Shown here one piece after another: positions 1 through 7,480 of a stretch of 7,480 bases of DNA. The DNA lies in NCBI GenBank assembly GCA_019689775.1, contig JADGGV010000191.1, positions 1-7,480 on the forward strand, in the 5' to 3' direction. How positions within the stretch are numbered: position 1 is the stretch's first letter; every line of letters starts with the position of its first letter. The notes below the pieces were generated by a model. That model did no database searches and was not told where the DNA came from. It saw only the letters and a program-made list of their open reading frames with translations. This DNA comes from Gemmatimonadota bacterium. GTDB taxonomy: Bacteria > Gemmatimonadota > Gemmatimonadetes > Longimicrobiales > RSA9. The position numbers and the translations under genes are program-made.

Positions 1-56
1 CCCGATCGCCCACACCGCCCCGCGCTGGGCCCGACCCAACGCCCCCCAAGCCAGGG

Positions 57-98
57 CTTTTCCGGACCGCGCGCCGGCCTTTTCCCGATCGCGCGCCG
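57..98. repeat. Imperfect tandem direct repeat, 20-bp units, 22-bp period
   Basis: Unit 1 (57-76) is CTTTTCCGGACCGCGCGCCG and unit 2 (79-98) is CTTTTCCCGATCGCGCGCCG. They agree at 18 of 20 positions, and the similarity stops at both edges. The 22-bp period is about two turns of B-DNA, so both copies would face the same side of the helix, as expected for paired regulator sites. Each copy also carries a TTTT run next to GC-rich sequence, so decayed terminator-like elements of an upstream gene are an alternative. The repeat is seen directly; its function is inference. Confidence 0.55.
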
Positions 99-170
99 TG
101 CGGGAATCGACCGATTTGAGGGAGGCGGCGCGGCCTCGTCGCAACGGCGCGGTTGCAGCGGAGCGGCAGC

Positions 171-186
171 CGCCCCGGCCGGGGCG
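171..186. repeat. 16-bp perfect palindrome
   Basis: CGCCCCGGCCGGGGCG equals its own reverse complement across all 16 bases and does not extend further (170 and 187 are both C). It lies 130 bp upstream of the ppdK start. It could be an operator for a dimeric regulator, a hairpin in a leader transcript, or chance in such GC-rich DNA. Confidence 0.4.
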
Positions 187-306
187 CCGGACCGCCGCGC
201 GAATCGGACGTTGCCGCCGCACGGCTGCGCGACGACGAACGCCAGAGCGTGGCGCGCTTCTTGTGTGTGCCGCCGGGAGCGGACCCCACCTCGACGGAAA
301 AAACCC

Positions 307-311
307 GGGAG
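307..311 (+). promoter_or_regulatory. Ribosome binding site deciding the ppdK start
   Basis: GGGAG lies five bases before the ATG at 317. It is the only purine-rich Shine-Dalgarno-like match at proper spacing to a start codon that also begins PPDK-like sequence. It supports 317 over the upstream in-frame GTG at 98. Confidence 0.65.
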
Positions 312-316
312 CCTAC

Positions 317-3022
<2,706 letters not shown>

Positions 3023-3028
3023 CGCGCC

Positions 3029-3056
3029 GGAACCGCCGGGCGGAGCGGGCGGTACC
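3029..3056 (+). terminator. GC-rich hairpin after ppdK, possible weak terminator
   Basis: Seven bases after the ppdK stop codon, ACCGCC (3032-3037) can pair with GGCGGT (3048-3053) around a 10-nt loop. Two further G-C pairs (3029-3030 with 3055-3056) lie beyond an A-A mismatch. No T-tract follows, so it is not a canonical intrinsic terminator. It could slow polymerase, protect the 3' end, or be incidental in GC-rich DNA. Its position between the ppdK stop and a separate promoter fits a transcription-unit boundary. Confidence 0.3.
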
Positions 3057-3075
3057 AGGCGGAACCGCGTCCATC

Positions 3076-3104
3076 TTGCATCCGCGGTATTCGCGCCATA
3101 GACT
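3076..3104 (+). promoter_or_regulatory. Sigma70-like promoter, probably giving a leaderless transcript
   Basis: TTGCAT (3076-3081) and TAGACT (3099-3104) are separated by exactly 17 bp. The -10 matches TATAAT at four of six positions (T, A, A and the final T), and the -35 begins with TTG. Transcription would start about six or seven bases after the -10, at 3110-3111, which coincides with the ATG at 3110. The bases between (CCGCC) and those upstream contain no Shine-Dalgarno-like purine run, consistent with leaderless translation. The motif is seen; the leaderless start is inferred. Confidence 0.5.
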
Positions 3105-3109
3105 CCGCC

Positions 3110-6100
3110 ATGGCACACGACATTCGTTCCGGCACTCACGGGACGCTGCGAGCGGCCGCCCTCCGGCCGCTCGCGCGTATCATACCGCTGCTCGCGCTCG
3201 GCGCCGCGGCATGCGGCGGCCGCGCCGCGCCGCCGACTCCGGCGCCCCGGCCCACGGCCCCGGCAGCCGAGGCCCCCGCCGCGCCCGACACATTCGGCCT
3301 CGTCCTGCTCGGCACCACCGACGAGCATGGCCGGATCTACCCGTACGACTACTACACCGGCCAGAAGACCAGCTACGGCCTCGCGCTGCTCGCGCCGCTC
3401 GTCGACAGCGTGCGACGCGCGAACCCCGGCCGCACCTACCTGTTCGGCTCCGGCGACATCCTCCAGGGCAACCCGCTGGCCTTCGTCTACGCGCGGCTCC
3501 GCGGTGACGAGCCGAACCCGATCATCCGCGCGATGAACCTGATGGCGTACGACGCCGTCACGATCGGCAATCACGAGTACAACTACGGCATCCCGGTGCT
3601 GGAGAAGGCGGTGCGGGAGGCGAGGTTCCCCGTCGTCTCCGCGAACATCTTCCGCCACGCCACGGACGAGCACGCCTTCGCGCCGTACGTGCTGCTGCCG
3701 AAGGTGGTCGCGCCAGGCGACACGATCCTGATCGGCGTGACCGGCAACACGCCGCCGGGCGTCGCGGTGTGGGACCGCGCGACCGTGGAGGGGCGGCAGG
3801 ATTTCCGCGACGTCGTCGCCTCGCTGAAGCCGGTGGTCGCAGAGATGAGGGCGAAGGGCGCCGACGTCGTGGTGGTGCTGTCGCACGGGGGGCTCGAGGG
3901 GACGAGCTACGACACGGCGGCGACGGGCGTGCCGGCGGAGAACGCGTCCGTCCGCGTCGCCCGCGAGGTGCCGGGCGTGGACGTGATCTTCATGGGGCAC
4001 ACGCACCGGGAGCTGGCGGACACCACGATCGCCGGCGTGCTCCTGACGCAGGCGAAGAATTGGGCGGCGAGCCTGGCGGACGTCGAGCTGACGCTGCGCC
4101 GGCGCGGCCCGAGCGACTGGACGGTGGTCCGCAAGCGCGGCACGATCCTCCGCCCGGACCCGCAGCGGGCGGACACCGCGCTGCTCGACTCGCTGCGCTG
4201 GGCGCACGAGCGTACCGTCGCCTACGTGAACGCCGTGGTGGGGCGCTCGACGGCGCGGATGGACGCGCGGCGGGCGCGGGTCGAGGACACGCCGATCCTC
4301 GACTTCATCAACGAGGTGCAGCGGAAGGTCACCGGCGCGGACCTCTCCGCCACGGCGGCGTTCACGCTGAGCGCGAAGATCCCCGAGGGTCCGATCACGA
4401 TGGCGGACATCGCGGGGCTCTACATCTACGACAACACGCTCAAGGCCATCCGCATCACCGGGCGGCAACTACGGGAGTACCTCGAGAAGTCGGCCGAGTA
4501 CTACCGCGGCTGGCCGGCGGCGGACGGCGGCACCGTCACGGACTTCGACGTGCCCGGCTACAACTTCGACGTGGTGAGCGGCGTCGACTACACGATCGAC
4601 CTGTCGAAGCCGGTGGGCCGGCGGATCACGAGCCTGACATACCACGGGCGGCCGGTCACGCCCGAGCAGACGTTCACGCTGGCGCTGAACAACTACCGGC
4701 AGACGGGCGGCGGCGGCTACGCCATGATCGCCGGCGCGCCCGTGGTGTACGACCGACAGCAGGACATCCGCGAGCTGCTCGTCGAGGAGATCCGTCGCCG
4801 CGGCACGATCCGGCCGGGCGACTACTTCCACCGCAACTGGCGCATCGTGCCGGCGGCGGCGGCCGCGCGGGCGCTAGCCGAGCAGACGGCGCGCGAGCCG
4901 GGGCCGCGCGCCGCCCCGGCGCCGCCGACGCGGTTGCGCGTCGTGGCCACGACCGACCTGCACGGGCACCTCCTCCCGGAGGCGTACCGCTGGTCCGGCG
5001 GACGGGAGGTCGGCGGCGCGGCGACGCTGGCGGCGTACTTCCGCCTCGAGCGGGCCGGCTTCGGCGGGCCGACCGTGCTGTTGGACGGGGGCGACGTGAT
5101 GCAGGGCACGCCGATCTCCAACCTCGTGGACGGCCGCTCGAGCGTGGGATACTTCAACGCGGTGGGGTATCGCGGCGTGGCGGTGGGCAACCACGAGTAC
5201 GACTGGGGCGTGCCGACGCTCCGCGCGCGCATTGGCCAGGCGGAGTGGCCGTGGCTCGCGGCGAACGCGTTCGTCGCCGGGGCCGACACCGCGCCGTCCT
5301 GGCTGCGCCCGACCGCGCTGGTGGACGTCGATGGGGTGAAGGTCGGCGTGATCGGCCTCTCCACCCAGGAGACGCCGACGACGACGAAAGCCGAGAACGT
5401 TCGCGGCCTCGAGTTCCGCTCCGGCGCGGCGGCGATCGACCGCTGGGTCCCGGAGCTGCGGCGCCGCGGCGCCGACTTCGTGATCGTCGTCGCCCACAGC
5501 GGCGCGCTCTGCGACTCCACGGGCAGGGCGTGCCGCGGCGAGATCGTGGACTGGGCGGCGGCCGTGCACGAGAAGCCGGACCTCATCGTGGCCGGCCACA
5601 CGCACCGCGTCGTGCGCACGGTCGTGAACGGCGTCCCGATCGTGCAGGCCGGCTACTACGGGCAGCACTACGCCGTCGTGGACCTCGAGCGGGCGACGCC
5701 CGACGCCCCCGCCCGCGCGTGGATCCGCGACATCCCGGTCGCGTACGCCGACCGCGTCGCGCCGGACAGCGGCGTCGCCGCGCTCGTCGAGCGTTACCGT
5801 CGCGAGGTCGGCCCGAAGGTCGAGGCGCGCATCGCCACGCTCGCGGAGGCGCTCCCGCGCGGGCGCGGCGAGTACCCGCTCGGGCGCCTGATCGCGGACG
5901 CGCAGCGCCGCGCCACCGGCGCGCAGGTCGCGTTCATGAACAACGGCGGGATCCGCACGGACCTCCCGGCCGGCCCGGTCACGTGGGAGCGGCTCTACGA
6001 GCTGTCGCCGTTCGGCAACCGTCTGGTCGTGCTCACGCTCACCGGCGCGAAGCTGCGCGAGGCGATCGAGCAGGCGGTCCGCGGCGGCGAGCCGGGCGCG

Positions 6101-6415
6101 CAGCTCAGCGGCGTCGTCGCGACCTACGATCCGACCCGCCCGCCCGGCTCCCGCGTCGTCTCGCTCACGTTGAGCGACGGGCAGCCCGTGCGCGACGACG
6201 CCGCCTACACCGTCGCCGTCAACGACTTCCTCGCCGGGCAGGGCGACGCGTTCACGGCGTTCGCCAACCCGGTCGCGCGCAAGGACACCGGGATCGTCGA
6301 CCTCGACGCGCTGATCGAGTACCTGAAGGCGCTGCCGCAGCCGGTGCGGGCGCCGGCGGACCCGCGGCTCCAGGTCGCCGCCGCGGCCGCATCGCAAGAG
6401 AGAGAGCCGAAATGA
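3110..6415 (+). CDS. Two-module nucleotidase lipoprotein: CpdB-like 2',3'-cyclic phosphodiesterase/3'-nucleotidase fused to UshA-like 5'-nucleotidase
   Basis: This 1101-residue predicted exported protein should strip phosphate from extracytoplasmic nucleotides. An Arg-containing N-region and hydrophobic stretch (about 20-34) end at Cys35 in LGAAAC, a plausible but non-ideal lipobox, followed by a Pro/Ala-rich spacer. Module 1 (about 64-580) has the metallophosphoesterase motifs Asp71-x-His73, Asp116 (GDILQG), Asn154-His155-Glu156, His259 and GHTH 296-299. Its C-terminal domain carries LYIYDNTL (Tyr440), YNFD (484-487) and NNYR (Tyr529), hallmarks of CpdB. An Ala/Pro linker (about 582-608) leads to module 2, with Asp616-x-His618, Asp662, NHE 694-696, His796 and GHTH 829-832. 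Its C-terminal domain has NNGGIR (Arg949), PFGN (Phe968) and VNDF (Phe1040), typical of 5'-nucleotidases. The two-part order recalls Bacillus YfkN. Metal ligands look intact in both halves. The first ATG after the promoter is used. The stop codon overlaps the next gene. Exact substrates, and whether the protein is cleaved at the linker, cannot be read from sequence. Confidence 0.92.
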   Translation: MAHDIRSGTHGTLRAAALRPLARIIPLLALGAAACGGRAAPPTPAPRPTAPAAEAPAAPDTFGLVLLGTTDEHGRIYPYDYYTGQKTSYGLALLAPLVDSVRRANPGRTYLFGSGDILQGNPLAFVYARLRGDEPNPIIRAMNLMAYDAVTIGNHEYNYGIPVLEKAVREARFPVVSANIFRHATDEHAFAPYVLLPKVVAPGDTILIGVTGNTPPGVAVWDRATVEGRQDFRDVVASLKPVVAEMRAKGADVVVVLSHGGLEGTSYDTAATGVPAENASVRVAREVPGVDVIFMGHTHRELADTTIAGVLLTQAKNWAASLADVELTLRRRGPSDWTVVRKRGTILRPDPQRADTALLDSLRWAHERTVAYVNAVVGRSTARMDARRARVEDTPILDFINEVQRKVTGADLSATAAFTLSAKIPEGPITMADIAGLYIYDNTLKAIRITGRQLREYLEKSAEYYRGWPAADGGTVTDFDVPGYNFDVVSGVDYTIDLSKPVGRRITSLTYHGRPVTPEQTFTLALNNYRQTGGGGYAMIAGAPVVYDRQQDIRELLVEEIRRRGTIRPGDYFHRNWRIVPAAAAARALAEQTAREPGPRAAPAPPTRLRVVATTDLHGHLLPEAYRWSGGREVGGAATLAAYFRLERAGFGGPTVLLDGGDVMQGTPISNLVDGRSSVGYFNAVGYRGVAVGNHEYDWGVPTLRARIGQAEWPWLAANAFVAGADTAPSWLRPTALVDVDGVKVGVIGLSTQETPTTTKAENVRGLEFRSGAAAIDRWVPELRRRGADFVIVVAHSGALCDSTGRACRGEIVDWAAAVHEKPDLIVAGHTHRVVRTVVNGVPIVQAGYYGQHYAVVDLERATPDAPARAWIRDIPVAYADRVAPDSGVAALVERYRREVGPKVEARIATLAEALPRGRGEYPLGRLIADAQRRATGAQVAFMNNGGIRTDLPAGPVTWERLYELSPFGNRLVVLTLTGAKLREAIEQAVRGGEPGAQLSGVVATYDPTRPPGSRVVSLTLSDGQPVRDDAAYTVAVNDFLAGQGDAFTAFANPVARKDTGIVDLDALIEYLKALPQPVRAPADPRLQVAAAAASQEREPK
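6396..6415 (+). promoter_or_regulatory. Shine-Dalgarno run and ATGA stop/start overlap
   Basis: AAGAGAGAGAG (6396-6406) precedes the ATG at 6412 by five bases. That ATG shares ATGA (6412-6415) with the TGA stop of the upstream nucleotidase gene. The overlap is typical of translational coupling and fixes the adenosine deaminase start, although its frame stays open far upstream. The upstream gene by contrast seems to lack a ribosome binding site. Confidence 0.7.
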
Positions 6416-7461
6416 GAGTGACGAGAGAGCTGCTCCGGCGGCTGCCGAAGACCGACCTGCACGTCCACCTGGACGGCAGCGTCCGCCCCGAGACGCTGAT
6501 CGAGCTGGCCCGCGAGCAGCGCAAGCCGCTCCCGGCGTGGGACGTCGAGCAACTGCGCGACTACATGCACGTCCAGGATGCGACGAACCTCGTCGACTAC
6601 CTGGGCCGCTTCGACGTGACGCTCGCGGTGATGCAGACCGAGGAGGCGCTGGAGCGGATCGCCTACGAGCTGGCCGAGGACGCCGCCGCCGAGGGCGTGC
6701 GCTACATGGAGGTCCGCTACTCGCCCGCGCTGCACGGCCAGGAAGGGCTCACCAGCGTGCAGGCCGTCGAGGCGCCGCTCCGCGGCCTGCGCCGCGCCGA
6801 GCGCGAGTTCGGCATCCGCACCGGCATCATCATCTGCGGCATCCGCAACATGAGCCTCGAGACGTCGCTGGAGCTGGCCGACCTGACGGTGGGCTACAAG
6901 GACCGCGGCGTCGTCGCCTTCGACCTGGCCGGCGCCGAGTACGACAACCCGGCAAAGCGGCACAAGGAGGCGTTCTACCGGGTCGTGAACGCGAACATCG
7001 CCGCCACGATCCACGCGGGCGAGGCGTACGGGCCGGAGTCGATCCACCAGGCGCTCCACTACTGCAACGCGAACCGGATCGGCCACGGCACCCGGCTGTT
7101 CGAGGATCCGGACCTCATGGAGTACGTGAACAACTTCCGCATCCCGCTCGAGGTCTGCCTCACCTCGAACGTGCAAACGCGCGCCGTGGCCAGCTTCGCG
7201 GACCATCCGCTCCGCCTGTACTACGACGCGGGGCTCGTCGTCACGATCAACACCGACAACCGGCTGATGAGCGCGACGACCGTCACCGAGGAGTACTGGC
7301 GCGCCCACGAGCACCTGGGATTCACCTGGGACGAGCTGTGCGACGTGGCCATCATGGGCTTCCAGAGCGCGTTCCTCCCCTACCGCGAGAAGCAGGCGTT
7401 CGTCCAGTCGGTGCACGCCGAGATCAGCCGGCTCGGCGAGGAGGTGGCGGCGGGGGTGTGA
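6412..7461 (+). CDS. add: Adenosine deaminase
   Basis: This predicted cytoplasmic enzyme (EC 3.5.4.4) hydrolyses adenosine and deoxyadenosine to inosine and deoxyinosine plus ammonia, feeding purine salvage. It has 349 residues, normal for a bacterial member, and no signal peptide. Zinc-site and catalytic motifs appear in order: His17-x-His19 (DLHVHLDGS), HAGE at 201-204 (zinc His201, catalytic Glu204), GHGT around His225, SNVQT, and Asp282 in NTDN. The last motif differs from the NTDDP of mouse ADA: Asn283 replaces the second Asp, which contacts the purine. I recall the same NTDNRLMS form in actinobacterial adenosine deaminases, so it is likely a subfamily trait and not a defect. The gene starts inside the stop codon of the upstream nucleotidase gene, so the two are almost certainly co-transcribed and coupled, placing it after adenosine release. 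Relatives that act on adenine or aminodeoxyfutalosine share the fold; the overall motif set favours adenosine, but substrate is not proven. Confidence 0.93.
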   Translation: MRVTRELLRRLPKTDLHVHLDGSVRPETLIELAREQRKPLPAWDVEQLRDYMHVQDATNLVDYLGRFDVTLAVMQTEEALERIAYELAEDAAAEGVRYMEVRYSPALHGQEGLTSVQAVEAPLRGLRRAEREFGIRTGIIICGIRNMSLETSLELADLTVGYKDRGVVAFDLAGAEYDNPAKRHKEAFYRVVNANIAATIHAGEAYGPESIHQALHYCNANRIGHGTRLFEDPDLMEYVNNFRIPLEVCLTSNVQTRAVASFADHPLRLYYDAGLVVTINTDNRLMSATTVTEEYWRAHEHLGFTWDELCDVAIMGFQSAFLPYREKQAFVQSVHAEISRLGEEVAAGV

Positions 7462-7480
7462 CGGCCGAGCGGCGAGGGGG
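7462..7480 (+). other. 3' end of window after add
   Basis: These 19 bases contain no gene. They end in GAGGGGG, which could be the ribosome binding site of a further gene just beyond the window, extending the salvage unit. There is no terminator before the window ends. Confidence 0.25.

Larger units (their letters stand above)
1..316. other. Non-coding leader upstream of ppdK
   Basis: No protein or RNA gene is recognisable here. An open frame runs from a GTG at 98 into ppdK, but its translation is a low-complexity Arg/Ala/Pro stretch unlike any PPDK N-terminus. Structure seen: a small hairpin at 23-41 (TGGG/CCCA with flanking pairs); a GCCC/GGGC stem at 41-57 followed by TTTT (58-61), which could be a weak terminator of a gene lying upstream of the window; an imperfect direct repeat at 57-98; and a perfect palindrome at 171-186. 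The dinucleotide TA is absent from 1 to 313, so no conventional TANNNT -10 element exists here. ppdK may therefore be read from a promoter outside the window or by an atypical one. Confidence 0.6.

Noticed and set aside
98..316. N-terminal extension of PPDK from the GTG at 98
   Set aside because: The 73 extra residues are Arg/Ala/Pro-rich with no PPDK similarity, and a good ribosome binding site (GGGAG, 307-311) sits before the ATG at 317. With that start the catalytic His is residue 455, as in the reference enzyme.
4874..6397. 507-codon open frame on the minus strand
   Set aside because: Antisense shadow of the second nucleotidase module; composition is biased and no domain is recognisable.
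3769..6411. Long upstream extension of the adenosine deaminase frame
   Set aside because: This is the +1-shifted shadow of the nucleotidase gene, a run of Arg/Gly/Ala-rich low-complexity sequence. Recognisable ADA sequence starts at the ATG at 6412.
6205..7416. 403-codon open frame on the minus strand
   Set aside because: Antisense shadow of the end of the nucleotidase gene and of the adenosine deaminase gene, which have clear motifs on the + strand.

Overview
The window carries three complete protein-coding genes, all on the + strand, in very GC-rich DNA with strongly GC-biased third codon positions. These features produce many long shadow reading frames on both strands. The composition, a promoter set directly on a start codon, and the particular adenosine deaminase variant suggest a high-GC bacterium. 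Gemmatimonadota is my best guess and an actinobacterial-type genome is an alternative. This is inference from style only, because no taxonomic marker gene is present.

Layout. Positions 1-316 are a non-coding leader with no recognisable gene. It holds a near-perfect 20-bp direct repeat (57-76 and 79-98), a 16-bp perfect palindrome (171-186), and no TA dinucleotide before position 314. Positions 317-3022 encode pyruvate, phosphate dikinase (ppdK), with every catalytic landmark I checked in place. Positions 3023-3109 are an 87-bp gap with a GC-rich hairpin and a sigma70-like promoter whose predicted start site falls on the next gene's ATG. Positions 3110-6415 encode a 1101-residue predicted exported lipoprotein with two tandem metallophosphoesterase/5'-nucleotidase modules: the first looks CpdB-like (2',3'-cyclic nucleotide phosphodiesterase / 3'-nucleotidase) and the second UshA-like (5'-nucleotidase). 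Its stop codon overlaps the start of an adenosine deaminase gene (6412-7461) as ATGA. The last 19 bases hold no gene.

How the genes work together. The two downstream genes form a compact nucleotide-scavenging unit. Extracytoplasmic nucleotides, including the 2',3'-cyclic and 3'-monophosphates released by RNA breakdown, would be dephosphorylated to nucleosides by the fusion protein. Adenosine taken up by a transporter not seen here would be deaminated to inosine in the cytoplasm. ppdK (pyruvate/PEP interconversion) is probably a separate transcription unit. I see no mobile element, CRISPR array, RNA gene or evident novel defence or biosynthetic system. The most interesting points are the double-nucleotidase fusion with different substrate-stacking residues in each half, its coupling to adenosine deaminase, the probable leaderless promoter, and the helically phased repeat upstream of ppdK.
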